This document shows, one piece after another, positions 1-7,610 of a stretch of 64,000 bases of DNA. The notes beneath the pieces are model-generated. The model saw only the letters and a program-made list of their open reading frames with translations. It was not told the origin of the DNA and searched no databases. This DNA comes from Paenibacillus sp. FJAT-26967 (GTDB taxonomy: Bacteria > Bacillota > Bacilli > Paenibacillales > NBRC-103111). Within the stretch, counting starts at the first letter, position 1. Every line of letters begins with the position of its first letter. Made by a program: the position numbers and the translations under genes. Location of the stretch: assembly GCF_001541095.1 (NCBI RefSeq), contig NZ_LMXH01000001.1, positions 1,314,048 through 1,378,047 of the forward strand, given 5' to 3'.

Positions 1-1
1 G

Positions 2-691
2 GTCGATCCGGTCAAGAATACGCCGCGCGCCATTATTCTCGTTGCGATGCTCGGCGGGATTTTGTTCATGACGGCATCCTATTTTACACAATCTCTCTTC
101 CCGGACACCTCCGTTTTCGAAGATCCGGAAGCGGCTTCTCCTGAAATTGCACTCTTTATCGGCGGCAAAGTATTTCAGCTTGTATTCCTGGCGGCGGCTT
201 TATCGTCCACGCTTGCGTCCGGTCTGGTGTCTTTGACGAGTGTGACGAGGCTGCTGTACGCGATGGGGCGCGATCATTATCTGCCCAAGAAAATTTTCGG
301 GTATGTTCATCCCAGGAACGGCACGCCTGTATATAACGTGCTCATTATCGGCTGCTTGTCGCTGACTGCTCTGAAACTGGATCTGGTCACAGCGACTTCG
401 TTCATCAACTTCGGCGCCCTGATCGCGTTCACATTCGTAAACCTTACGGTTATTATTCATTATGTGTTCAAAAAGAAGCAAAGAAGTGCGATGGATTATG
501 TACGGTATCTGATTTCACCGCTGATTGGCGCGGGCTTCGTGGCTTATATCTGGACTCATCTCGATAGTCATTCGATGACTTTGGGCTTGATTTGGACAGC
601 GGTAGGAGCCGCATATCTGATTTATTTGATTACGGTTGTCAAACGCGATGTCGGTAAAATGAGAATGGACGATTCCGAGGCGAACAGCTAA
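2..691 (+). CDS. APC-family amino acid permease, C-terminal part (5' end outside window)
   Basis: The reading frame is open from base 2, so the gene is cut by the window edge and only about 230 C-terminal residues are visible. They hold about five hydrophobic segments separated by short loops. The cytoplasmic loop containing LLYAMGRDHYLPKKIFG, followed by HPRNGTPVYN, is the typical 'R-D-x-x-P ... P-x-x-x-P' signature of amino acid/polyamine/organocation (APC) permeases. The protein ends in a short charged tail. It would sit in the cytoplasmic membrane and import an amino acid or polyamine by proton or sodium symport. The substrate cannot be told from this fragment. The family call is firm; anything more specific would be a guess. 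Confidence 0.85.
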   Translation, partial: VDPVKNTPRAIILVAMLGGILFMTASYFTQSLFPDTSVFEDPEAASPEIALFIGGKVFQLVFLAAALSSTLASGLVSLTSVTRLLYAMGRDHYLPKKIFGYVHPRNGTPVYNVLIIGCLSLTALKLDLVTATSFINFGALIAFTFVNLTVIIHYVFKKKQRSAMDYVRYLISPLIGAGFVAYIWTHLDSHSMTLGLIWTAVGAAYLIYLITVVKRDVGKMRMDDSEANS

Positions 692-704
692 GTGGGATGG
701 CGGC

Positions 705-779
705 ATGTTCTTGTTTAAAAGGAAGAAACAGGCATATCCGCTTCATCCGTCCGTACAGACACCGGGTAATGAGCATTGA
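705..779 (+). CDS. possible 24-residue basic peptide
   Basis: A short ATG frame lies just after the permease stop. It encodes a Lys/Arg-rich N-terminus (MFLFKRKKQ) and a polar Pro/His tail. A GTGGGATGG stretch just upstream is only a weak ribosome-binding site. I do not recognise the product. It could equally be untranslated spacer between the permease and the next operon. Confidence 0.2.
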   Translation: MFLFKRKKQAYPLHPSVQTPGNEH

Positions 780-889
780 TTCAGTCCCGGCACCGTGATT
801 ATGAGGCGTCTAAGACGCACTCGGAGCGAATAAGAATGGTCTCCTTTAAGCATGCTACTGGGTAGTTTGTCATAAAGGAGGCCATTGTC

Positions 890-1051
890 ATGAGCAACAA
901 TCGCAATGAGAAGCAGAATCAAGAGAACGAGCTTCCGATCGGGAAGAGCGAGGATGTCGAATTCAGCGCAGAACTGGCGGATGCGGAAGACCTCGAAGCG
1001 CTGCAGCGTGCGGAAGCGGCCGACAGCCGCCAGGAGCGGATCAGCGAATGA
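890..1051 (+). CDS. YfhD-family small acidic protein
   Basis: This 53-residue protein starts at an ATG preceded by a strong AAAGGAGG site (874-881). The central motif DVEFSAELADAEDLEAL, followed by an Ala/Glu/Arg-rich tail with QRAEAADSRQE, resembles the Bacillus YfhD family (small acidic proteins of unknown function). It is hydrophilic, with no membrane segment. Its stop overlaps the start of the next gene (ATGA at 1048-1051), so the two are translationally coupled. The biochemical role is unknown. The family assignment is from memory of the motif and is fairly likely. Confidence 0.65.
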   Translation: MSNNRNEKQNQENELPIGKSEDVEFSAELADAEDLEALQRAEAADSRQERISE

Positions 1052-1419
1052 GCGAGGAGAGCATTCTGGCGGCTTTCAAATCGCCGGAGGAGGCGGAAGC
1101 GGCGGCCGCTAAACTGAGAGCGCTGCGTGCGATCGATCTTCAGATCGATCGGATCGACCGCTATCAGGGAAACGACGTCCAGCAGGTGATGAACCCGCTG
1201 AGCGGAGACTTTGCCAGCCTTGGCAATCTGACGCAGGCTGCCGAGTGGTTCAGTCCTGACGCGGGTATTCTAGGCGCGTCGGATACGACCGCGAGCGGAA
1301 TGAGCGATGGCGGTCAGGGAATGCCGACCGGCAGGGATATCCTGCTGACGGTCGTGGTGGAGGAGAGCACCCGGCCTCTGGCGGTGCGCGTTATTGAGCA
1401 GTGCGGGGGCGAGATTTGA
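1048..1419 (+). CDS. small stress-type protein (general stress protein 17M-like)
   Basis: The 123-residue product begins ILAAFKSPEEAEAAAAKLRA and ends in a second beta-alpha unit (ILLTVVVEE...VRVIEQCGGEI). That is the layout of the small alpha/beta domain seen in YflT/GSP17M-like stress proteins, where residues near the N-terminus form a ferredoxin-like fold. The middle is Gly/Ser/Asp-rich and probably disordered. It is coupled to the YfhD-like gene by an ATGA overlap and followed by an intrinsic terminator, so the two form a small operon. It has no catalytic motif. The family call is tentative; 'hypothetical protein' is the safe alternative. Confidence 0.45.
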   Translation: MSEESILAAFKSPEEAEAAAAKLRALRAIDLQIDRIDRYQGNDVQQVMNPLSGDFASLGNLTQAAEWFSPDAGILGASDTTASGMSDGGQGMPTGRDILLTVVVEESTRPLAVRVIEQCGGEI

Positions 1420-1434
1420 GAGCCCCGCAGCTCC

Positions 1435-1472
1435 AAGGTCCCGTCCATATGAGTGGACGGGACCTTAGTTTT
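1435..1472 (+). terminator. intrinsic terminator of the YfhD/stress operon
   Basis: A perfect 13-bp stem (1435-1447 with 1454-1466) has a 6-nt loop and is followed by a short T-rich stretch. It begins 15 bases after the stop codon of the preceding gene. Confidence 0.75.
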
Positions 1473-1574
1473 GCCAGCCAAGCCGCATCCGGCTGCGGGT
1501 GAACGGCTGGGTTGGCCGCGCCGGCGGGCCTGCCTGATTCTGTGCGGGAATCACCGGCATTCCACAACGCTGCG

Positions 1575-1805
1575 GCCCGAGGCTCTGAATACCGAGGGAT
1601 GCGAGTAACGTGCTGAATGCGGGTGTTTGTAGTGAGGCTGAGTGCAGCCGGCTTTATGAACCGGGAGTGGTAGGTACGGCTTTGAGCGGCCGCCTGTATA
1701 CGGCCGTCACAGCTGTTTATGATATTGAATGTGGCAGAGTGTTGGAACCGGATGGAAATGGAGCACCCTCCCTCTTTAAGGGCGGACGCAGGTGTTCCTT
1801 TTTTT
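1575..1805 (+). ncRNA. T-box-like leader RNA ending in a terminator, no gene attached
   Basis: The segment ends in a Rho-independent hairpin and carries several T-box hallmarks. TGGAACC at 1743-1749 matches the core that pairs with the tRNA acceptor end. A GGC triplet at 1678-1680 is followed by TTTGAGC, much like the specifier region of the B. subtilis glyQS leader. An AGTA motif lies near 1604 at the expected start of stem I. The UGGA core would fit a tRNA with discriminator U, such as tRNA-Gly, and GGC is a glycine codon, so the two clues agree. The flanking AGGG...GCGG consensus is poor. No aminoacyl-tRNA synthetase or amino-acid gene follows; prmA has its own promoter downstream. It may be a degenerate or relocated T-box, or a chance resemblance. 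Confidence 0.35.
1760..1805 (+). terminator. terminator hairpin at the end of the leader-like segment
   Basis: GGAGCACC (1760-1767) pairs with GGTGTTCC (1791-1798, one G-U). An inner CCCT/AGGG hairpin and a run of seven T residues follow. The shape (outer stem, inner CCCT...AGGG hairpin, U-run) is what T-box terminators commonly look like. Confidence 0.65.
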
Positions 1806-1830
1806 ATGCGAAAAAAGAGCGGAAGCAAGT

Positions 1831-1859
1831 TTTACCGGGCATGTAAAGTAGTGTACAAT
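1831..1859 (+). promoter_or_regulatory. sigma-A promoter of prmA
   Basis: TTTACC (1831-1836) and TACAAT (1854-1859) are separated by 17 bp, about 50 bp before the prmA start and just after the upstream terminator. This makes prmA transcription independent of the leader before it. Confidence 0.6.
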
Positions 1860-1907
1860 AGCTAGATATGTAAGCGGATAGAAAGCAGAATCCGCAAGGG
1901 GGACAAG

Positions 1908-2888
1908 ATGACGATGCGTTGGCATGAAATAACCGTATATACAACCGAACAAGCGACCGAAATGATTTCCAATTTCCTTCATGAATTTGGGGCCGGAGGC
2001 GTTTCAATCGAAGAATCAGGTACTTTAAATAAACAGCGGGATACTTCGATGGGACAGTTTTACGAGCACCCGCTCAATGATATTCCGGAAGGATTTGCAG
2101 AGATTAAAGGGTACTTCCTTGAGGGTTCGCCTCTGGAGGCCATTATGACCGAACTGAAGCAGCTGGTTGAAGGGTTGACGGAGTTCGGGATTGATATCGG
2201 AACACCGGCTTACGGACTGCGGGAAGTGGATGAAGAGGATTGGGCGAATGCATGGAAACAGTATTTTAAGCCGACCCGCATTACGGAGCGTTTAACGATT
2301 AAGCCGACTTGGGAAGAATATGAAGCATCTCCGGAAGAATTAATTCTGGAACTCGATCCGGGCATGGCTTTCGGAACCGGGACGCATGCTACTACTTCCC
2401 TGTGCCTCAAAACACTTGAAGAGGTGATTCAAGGCGGCGAAGACGTTATTGATGTCGGTACGGGCTCGGGAATTCTGGCGATCGCGGCTGCCAAGCTTGG
2501 AGCACGGAGCGTTCTTGCGGTGGATCTCGACCCTGTAGCCGTAGCCAGTGCAAGCGAGAATGCCGTCCTTAACGGCCTGGATGACCGGATTCATGTCAAG
2601 CTGAGCGATTTGCTGCAAGTATTCAAAGAGAGTGAAGCAGGCCACGGAGCGGACCTGGGAGTTACCCTGCCTGTGAAAATCGTGGTCGCCAATATATTGG
2701 CGGAAGTCATTCTGCTCTTCGTGGACGATGTATACAAAGTGCTTACACCAGATGGATACTATGTCGTATCCGGCGTTATACAAAGCAAGGAAAAGGATGT
2801 AGAAAACGGCCTGCTGGCTGCCGGTTTCGAGGTCGAGGCGGTCCGCCGTGACGGAGAATGGGTAGCGATGGTAGCACGGAAGAGGTAG
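1908..2888 (+). CDS. prmA: ribosomal protein L11 methyltransferase
   Basis: PrmA uses S-adenosylmethionine to trimethylate ribosomal protein L11 in the cytoplasm. The 326-residue product has the family's N-terminal L11-binding domain (it starts MTMRWHEITVYTTEQ). It then has the conserved DPGMAFGTGTHATT block (residues 150-163), the SAM-binding motif DVGTGSGIL (182-190) and the ANILAEVI motif before the C-terminus. ATG 1908 is chosen over ATG 1914 because the AAGGGGGAC ribosome-binding site is correctly spaced for the first. Length fits the family (about 310-320). It leads the conserved prmA-(M50)-rsmE-mtaB cluster; in Bacillus it follows dnaJ, which is not seen here. Confidence 0.95.
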   Translation: MTMRWHEITVYTTEQATEMISNFLHEFGAGGVSIEESGTLNKQRDTSMGQFYEHPLNDIPEGFAEIKGYFLEGSPLEAIMTELKQLVEGLTEFGIDIGTPAYGLREVDEEDWANAWKQYFKPTRITERLTIKPTWEEYEASPEELILELDPGMAFGTGTHATTSLCLKTLEEVIQGGEDVIDVGTGSGILAIAAAKLGARSVLAVDLDPVAVASASENAVLNGLDDRIHVKLSDLLQVFKESEAGHGADLGVTLPVKIVVANILAEVILLFVDDVYKVLTPDGYYVVSGVIQSKEKDVENGLLAAGFEVEAVRRDGEWVAMVARKR

Positions 2889-2898
2889 GTGGACTAAC

Positions 2899-3603
2899 TT
2901 GCTCGCATACGGTTTTGATGTTATTCCTTTTGTACTGCTCGTGCTCATCCTTGCGTTCACGGTACACGAATTCGCGCATGCGTATTCGGCCTATAAGTTC
3001 GGAGACTCTACGGCTTACAACGAAGGCCGGGTCACACTGAACCCGCGTGTTCATCTGGATGTATTCGGAACCATTGTGTTTATCCTCGTGGGTTTCGGTT
3101 GGGCCAAGCCGGTGCCTGTGCGCCGTTCCAACTTTAAGAAGCCCCGGCTTATGGGCGTGATCGTCAGTGCCGTCGGTCCGCTCAGCAATCTGGTGATGGC
3201 TTTTATCGGCCTGCTTATCCTGTACCTGCTGTGGACTTTTGGCGGCATTGAGACATGGTCGACGGGTACACAGAAAGCGGCTCTTCTCTTCTTGGTCCTG
3301 TTAGTCCAAATCAATATTGTACTCTTTATTCTGAATCTGCTGCCTGTCCCGCCGCTGGACGGCTACCGGATTCTGGAGGATGTGCTGCCGGTTGCCGGAC
3401 GTGAGAAAATGCGCCAGTATGAACAGTGGGGGATGATTGTACTTCTGCTGCTGGTATTTATCGAGCCTCTGTACCGGGTTACGCTGGGACCGATTTTTGC
3501 GCTCCAGTATGATATTATTGCAGGCTTTAATACAGCATTAAGCAGTATCTTCGGCTTCAGGATACCCGTTGAGCAGCTGTTCCGTGTTTCCGGCGGTTTG
3601 TAA
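2899..3603 (+). CDS. site-2-protease family (M50) membrane metalloprotease
   Basis: The 234-residue integral membrane protein has the zinc motif HEFAH at residues 23-27 inside the first membrane segment. NLLPVPPLDG (146-155) supplies the third zinc ligand. It lacks a PDZ domain, so it belongs to the short bacterial S2P group (YwhC-like), not to RasP/RseP. Such enzymes cleave substrates within the membrane; the substrate here is unknown. The TTG start at 2899 sits 11 bp after the prmA stop, and an AGGTAGGTGG site overlaps the end of prmA. Co-transcription with prmA is therefore likely. No obvious functional link to L11 methylation is apparent. Confidence 0.85.
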   Translation: MLAYGFDVIPFVLLVLILAFTVHEFAHAYSAYKFGDSTAYNEGRVTLNPRVHLDVFGTIVFILVGFGWAKPVPVRRSNFKKPRLMGVIVSAVGPLSNLVMAFIGLLILYLLWTFGGIETWSTGTQKAALLFLVLLVQINIVLFILNLLPVPPLDGYRILEDVLPVAGREKMRQYEQWGMIVLLLLVFIEPLYRVTLGPIFALQYDIIAGFNTALSSIFGFRIPVEQLFRVSGGL

Positions 3604-3734
3604 CGATAGGCCGGGCGGAGTTTTTCTTACACCGGGAAGCAACCTTGTTAATGGGAAAATCAGGTGCATACACGCTTTGCTGTTACAAAGATGCAATTCC
3701 AAATGACCCATGAAATTACCCCCAAAGGTAGCTT

Positions 3735-3762
3735 TTGAAGCAAGAACATTGTAAGATAAAAT
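3735..3762 (+). promoter_or_regulatory. probable sigma-A promoter of rsmE-mtaB
   Basis: TTGAAG (3735-3740), a 16-bp spacer and TAAAAT (3757-3762) lie about 40 bp before the chosen rsmE start. This promoter overlaps an in-frame upstream ATG at 3761, which argues that translation starts at 3803. Confidence 0.5.
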
Positions 3763-3802
3763 GTATGCTTTTTTGAGTCCTGACAAAGAAAGAGTGGCCG
3801 CA

Positions 3803-4630
3803 ATGCAAAGATATTTTGTTCCCGCTCAGAATTTCGGCGAGGATACAGTCCAGATAACGGGTGACGATGCTCACCATCTTGCGCGTGTTATGCGCGCCGA
3901 AGAAGGCGACCGCTGTATTTGCAGCGATGGGGTCAGCCGGGAAGTTCTTGTTGAAGTTACAGCTGTGGATAAGAATAAGGTCGAGGCGAAAATTGTCGAA
4001 ATTCTGGCGATGACAGCGGAACCTGCTGTAGAAGTATGGATTGCGCAAAGTCTGCCGAAAGGCGATAAAATGGAGACGGTCATCCAGAAGGGGACCGAGA
4101 TTGGCGCGGCTCGTTTTCTGCCGTTCGTATCGGAGCGGACGGTCGTTCAATACGATGCGAAGAAAGAAGCGAAGCGCACGGAGCGCTGGAGTAAGATTGC
4201 CAAGGAAGCAGCGGAGCAAGCGCACCGGAACCGTGTTCCGGTTATCGAGCCCGTGCTGTCCTGGAAGAATCTTCTTCAGCGTGCGTCAGAAACAAGCGGG
4301 GCCTGGATCTGTTATGAGAAAGAAGACGGATTCGGAATCGGTACGGCTATCCGGCGTTATTTTGACGATGCAAGGGCAGAGGGTTCCGGTGAAGCTGTAC
4401 ATAGTGTCCGGTTATCCGAGGGACAGCAAGCGGGCTTATCTGCGCAGGCTCCTGCCAGATTGCTGCTGATTATCGGGCCCGAAGGCGGATTCAGCGAGCA
4501 GGAGATCCAGGAAGCGGAAGCGGCGGGCTGCGTGTCCGTTTCGCTGGGACGGCGAATTCTACGTACGGAAACGGCCGCTATGGTCGGCTTGACGTGCATC
4601 TTATACGAATCAGGAGAGATGGGAGGATAA
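3803..4630 (+). CDS. rsmE: 16S rRNA (uracil1498-N3)-methyltransferase
   Basis: RsmE methylates U1498 of 16S rRNA. The protein starts MQRYFVPAQNF, the typical family start, and has an N-terminal PUA-like domain. A SPOUT-fold catalytic domain follows, with IGPEGGFSEQEI and SLGRRILRTETAAM forming the knotted SAM site. It is 275 residues, slightly longer than the usual 245-250, because of a polar insert before the IGPEGG motif. An in-frame ATG at 3761 would add 14 residues, but it lies inside the predicted -10 box and is rejected. The stop is 4 bp before mtaB, so both rRNA/tRNA modification genes are co-transcribed, as in Bacillus (yqeU-yqeV). Confidence 0.93.
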   Translation: MQRYFVPAQNFGEDTVQITGDDAHHLARVMRAEEGDRCICSDGVSREVLVEVTAVDKNKVEAKIVEILAMTAEPAVEVWIAQSLPKGDKMETVIQKGTEIGAARFLPFVSERTVVQYDAKKEAKRTERWSKIAKEAAEQAHRNRVPVIEPVLSWKNLLQRASETSGAWICYEKEDGFGIGTAIRRYFDDARAEGSGEAVHSVRLSEGQQAGLSAQAPARLLLIIGPEGGFSEQEIQEAEAAGCVSVSLGRRILRTETAAMVGLTCILYESGEMGG

Positions 4631-4634
4631 AGTT

Positions 4635-5993
4635 ATGTCAACAGTGGCATTTCATACCCTAGGATGTAAAGTGAATTTTTATGATACGGAAGCGATCTGG
4701 CAGCTGTTCAAAAACGAAGGCTACGAACAGGTCGATTTTGAACATACCGCAGACGTTTACGTCATTAATACATGTACCGTTACGAATACGGGCGATAAGA
4801 AAAGCCGGCAGATGATCCGCCGCGCCGTCCGCCGTAATCCGGAAGCGATTGTGGCGGTAACCGGCTGCTATGCGCAGACGTCGCCGGCTGAAATTATGGC
4901 GATTCCGGGTGTGGATCTGGTTATCGGTACACAAGACCGTGATCAGATTCTGACCCTTGTCAAGCAGTTTCAAGATGAGCGCAAGCCGATTAATGCGGTT
5001 CGCAACATTATGAAGACACGCGAGTTCGAAGAGCTGGATGTACCGGATTTTGCGGACCGGACCCGTGCGTTCCTCAAAATCCAGGAAGGCTGCAACAATT
5101 TCTGCACCTTCTGCATTATTCCTTGGTCGCGCGGACTCATGCGCAGCCGTGAACCGCAAAGCGTGGTGAAGCAGGCTCACATGCTGGTGGACGCCGGCTA
5201 TAAGGAAATTGTCCTGACCGGGATTCATACCGGAGGCTATGGCGAGGATATCGAGAACTACAGCCTGGCACGCCTGTTGTGGGATCTGGATAAAGTGGAC
5301 GGCTTGAAGCGCGTCCGTATTTCATCCATTGAAGCGAGCCAGATTACCGATGAGGTTCTGGAAGTGCTGAACACTTCGGATAAAATGTGCCGCCATCTTC
5401 ACATCCCGCTCCAGGCGGGTAATGATCAGGTCCTGGCACGGATGCGCCGCAAGTACACGACCGCCGAATACGGCCGCAAAATCGAGCTGATCCAGAAGGC
5501 GATGCCGGGAGCCGCTATAACGACGGATGTAATTGTAGGATTCCCGGGAGAGACGGACGAAATGTTCCGGGAAGGGTATGCGTTCATGGAGCAGATGCAA
5601 TTCTCCGAGATGCACGTCTTCCCTTATTCGAAGCGGACAGGCACGCCTGCCGCACGGATGTTGGATCAGGTTGACGAAGAAATCAAGAATGCGCGTGTTC
5701 ATGAGCTGATTGATTTGTCGGAGCGGATGCAGCTGCAATATGCCCGTCAATTTGTCGGGAAGCAGCTTGAAGTCATTCCGGAGCGCACGTATAAAGGTGC
5801 CGCGGAAGACAGCGGACTGCTGATGGGCTACACGGACAATTACCTGCAGGTCGTATTCAATGCACCGGAAGAGATGATCGGCAAAGTGTGCACCGTACAG
5901 GTGAACGAAGCCGGTGTCAATGAATCTCAAGGTGTTCTGATTCGTACAGAGGATGCCAAGGCGGCAGAAGAACGTATTCAAGCAATTGTTTAA
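4635..5993 (+). CDS. mtaB: tRNA t6A37 methylthiotransferase
   Basis: MtaB converts t6A at position 37 of ANN-decoding tRNAs to ms2t6A. It is a radical-SAM enzyme with two [4Fe-4S] clusters. In its 452 residues the N-terminal cluster cysteines are Cys11 (HTLGCKVN), Cys47 (INTCTVTN) and Cys78 (TGCYAQ). The radical-SAM cluster is CNNFCTFC at 153-160, and a C-terminal TRAM domain completes the protein. The start TLGCKVNFYDTEA distinguishes MtaB from MiaB and RimO. A GGGAGG site precedes the ATG. It is the Bacillus YqeV orthologue and sits in the same order after rsmE. Confidence 0.95.
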   Translation: MSTVAFHTLGCKVNFYDTEAIWQLFKNEGYEQVDFEHTADVYVINTCTVTNTGDKKSRQMIRRAVRRNPEAIVAVTGCYAQTSPAEIMAIPGVDLVIGTQDRDQILTLVKQFQDERKPINAVRNIMKTREFEELDVPDFADRTRAFLKIQEGCNNFCTFCIIPWSRGLMRSREPQSVVKQAHMLVDAGYKEIVLTGIHTGGYGEDIENYSLARLLWDLDKVDGLKRVRISSIEASQITDEVLEVLNTSDKMCRHLHIPLQAGNDQVLARMRRKYTTAEYGRKIELIQKAMPGAAITTDVIVGFPGETDEMFREGYAFMEQMQFSEMHVFPYSKRTGTPAARMLDQVDEEIKNARVHELIDLSERMQLQYARQFVGKQLEVIPERTYKGAAEDSGLLMGYTDNYLQVVFNAPEEMIGKVCTVQVNEAGVNESQGVLIRTEDAKAAEERIQAIV

Positions 5994-6009
5994 AATTGTA
6001 AGATATGTA

Positions 6010-6038
6010 TTGACAGACCATATATGCGGTGATAAGAT
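6010..6038 (+). promoter_or_regulatory. strong sigma-A promoter reading into a short terminated leader
   Basis: A consensus TTGACA (6010-6015), 17-bp spacer and TAAGAT (6033-6038) lie just after mtaB. Transcription would begin near 6045 and meet a terminator hairpin about 30 bases later. The region holds no gene before ssuD at 6316. Confidence 0.7.
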
Positions 6039-6071
6039 GGGGTACATCTAATTGAAGCCCTCTACCGGACC

Positions 6072-6115
6072 GCCGGAGACACAAGCGATTATGGCTTGTT
6101 GTTTCCGGCTTTTTT
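6072..6115 (+). terminator. terminator / attenuator in the ssuD leader
   Basis: GCCGGA (6072-6077) pairs with TCCGGC (6104-6109). An imperfect inner stem ACAAGC/GCTTGT and a TTTTTT run follow. It can end mtaB transcription. It also ends the roughly 65-nt RNA from the promoter at 6010, so conditional read-through into ssuD is possible. Confidence 0.65.
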
Positions 6116-6315
6116 GTTGTCCGCCCAGCAGAAGCGGGAGTTGATTCTCAGCAGGGGAAGGAGGGAAAAACAAGGGTTGGCAGAATGGGGCAGCTATTGC
6201 TTCAGTTCTTGTCAATAGTTGTTTGAGGCACGATGCTGAAGTATGAAAACAAAATTTTTTATTTATAATTCCGAGTAAAAACATGTGTTAACTAATATAT
6301 AAGGAGTGAAAGAGT

Positions 6316-7527
6316 ATGACAGTTGGCAAACAGGATGTGGAGTTCGGCTGGTTTATCCCCACGACCGGTGACGGCAAGTACATAGGTGTGGAGCCGGAGA
6401 GAGAATCGACCGCTGATTATATGATTGAAGTCGCCCAGACAGCGGAAAAGGCGGGATTTACTTTTGCACTGATACCGACGGGCGGATCTTGCCTGGATGC
6501 ATGGATCGTCGGTTCCTCTATTGCCGTGCATACGAAGACGCTGAAGCCGCTGGTCGCCCTCAGACCGGGGCTGATCGCTCCCGTACTTGCTGCACGGATG
6601 GCCGCCACGCTGGATGTGATCTCGGGAGGCCGGGCTCTGATTAACGTCGTGACCGGCGGCTCGCCGAGCGATTTGCAGGCTACGGGAGATCCTCTCGCGC
6701 TGGCGCACGATGAACGCTACGAACGGACGCGGGAATTCCTTCATATTGTCAAAAGCATATGGACGCGCTCGAATGAAAGCGGAGAGAAGTTCCTGGCAGG
6801 GGGAGGTTACCACTATGGCGGCGACGGGAAAGTTAATTTTAAAGGCCGCTACTATGAGCTGGAGAACGGGGCGGGCTTGCCGCTGCCTGTGCAGCAGCCG
6901 CACCCTCCCCTCTATTTTGGGGGCAGTTCTGAGGCTGGCAAACGAACCGCCGTAGAAACTTCGGATGTCTACTTGATGTGGGCAGAGCCTCTTCCGTGGA
7001 TCGAGGAGCAGATTCAAGAAGTCGAGCGGATTCGGAGTGAAGTACAAGCTGAGAAGGGGACGGTCCGGGAGCTTCGTTACGGGCTCAGAGCGCAAGTTGT
7101 TGTTCGGACTACCGAGGAGGAAGCTTGGAAAGAAGCGTGGGAAATCATTTCGAAGGTGGAGCCGGAAGCGGTGGAATGGTCCAGCCACCGTTTCAAAGAA
7201 ACGGATGCCACGAACCAGCAGAGGCAGAATCAGCTCCGGGAAGGCTCGCGTGATAATGGATACCTCATCGGGCCTAACTTATGGGCCGGAATTTCGATTC
7301 TGCGGGGCGGAGGCGCTATGACATTCGTGGGGACACCCGGGCAGGTAGCGGACAGGCTTCTTGAGTTTGTTGACATTGGAATCTCGTCGTTTATTTTATC
7401 GGGCTATCCTAACTTGGAAGAGGCTCAAATTACGGGAGATCTGCTGCTGCCGGTTTTTAAGGAAAAGCTGGTGCAACGTACCAACCAAACCAACCACACC
7501 AACCAAGAGGTCACCGTTGAGGTGTAA
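6316..7527 (+). CDS. ssuD: FMNH2-dependent alkanesulfonate monooxygenase (LLM class)
   Basis: The enzyme oxygenolytically releases sulfite from alkanesulfonates with reduced flavin supplied by a separate reductase. This is a sulfur-scavenging reaction in the cytoplasm. The 403-residue protein is a luciferase-like TIM barrel. It has the SsuD features TGGSCLDAW (Cys59 at the place of the E. coli active-site cysteine), the NVVTGGSPSDL and RYERTREFL blocks, FGGSSEAG for phosphate binding, and the C-terminal SGYPNLEEA motif. Its ATG follows an AAGGAG site. The last residues (NQTNHTNQ) come from a small ACCAACC repeat and look like a drifted tail. A sulfonate-binding lipoprotein follows at once, which supports the assignment. 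Confidence 0.88.
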   Translation: MTVGKQDVEFGWFIPTTGDGKYIGVEPERESTADYMIEVAQTAEKAGFTFALIPTGGSCLDAWIVGSSIAVHTKTLKPLVALRPGLIAPVLAARMAATLDVISGGRALINVVTGGSPSDLQATGDPLALAHDERYERTREFLHIVKSIWTRSNESGEKFLAGGGYHYGGDGKVNFKGRYYELENGAGLPLPVQQPHPPLYFGGSSEAGKRTAVETSDVYLMWAEPLPWIEEQIQEVERIRSEVQAEKGTVRELRYGLRAQVVVRTTEEEAWKEAWEIISKVEPEAVEWSSHRFKETDATNQQRQNQLREGSRDNGYLIGPNLWAGISILRGGGAMTFVGTPGQVADRLLEFVDIGISSFILSGYPNLEEAQITGDLLLPVFKEKLVQRTNQTNHTNQEVTVEV

Positions 7528-7610
7528 AGAAGGACGCGGATGCGAGAATTTTACAATCGTTGAAACGACCGCAGGAAGGTGACATTTGATTTTGAAATAA
7601 AAGGGGGAGC

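Noticed and set aside
820-880. Possible sigma-B promoter (TTTAA ... GGGTA) before the YfhD-like gene
   Set aside because: The spacer is only about 10 bp, shorter than sigma-B promoters allow.
1610-1846. 78-codon frame in the region before prmA
   Set aside because: It runs through the leader's stem-loops and the terminator and has no ribosome-binding site; the RNA interpretation explains the region better.
6240-6300. TATAAT (6264-6269) as an ssuD promoter
   Set aside because: No -35 box at a suitable distance and no extended -10 TG. It is possible but not better than other AT-rich sites nearby.
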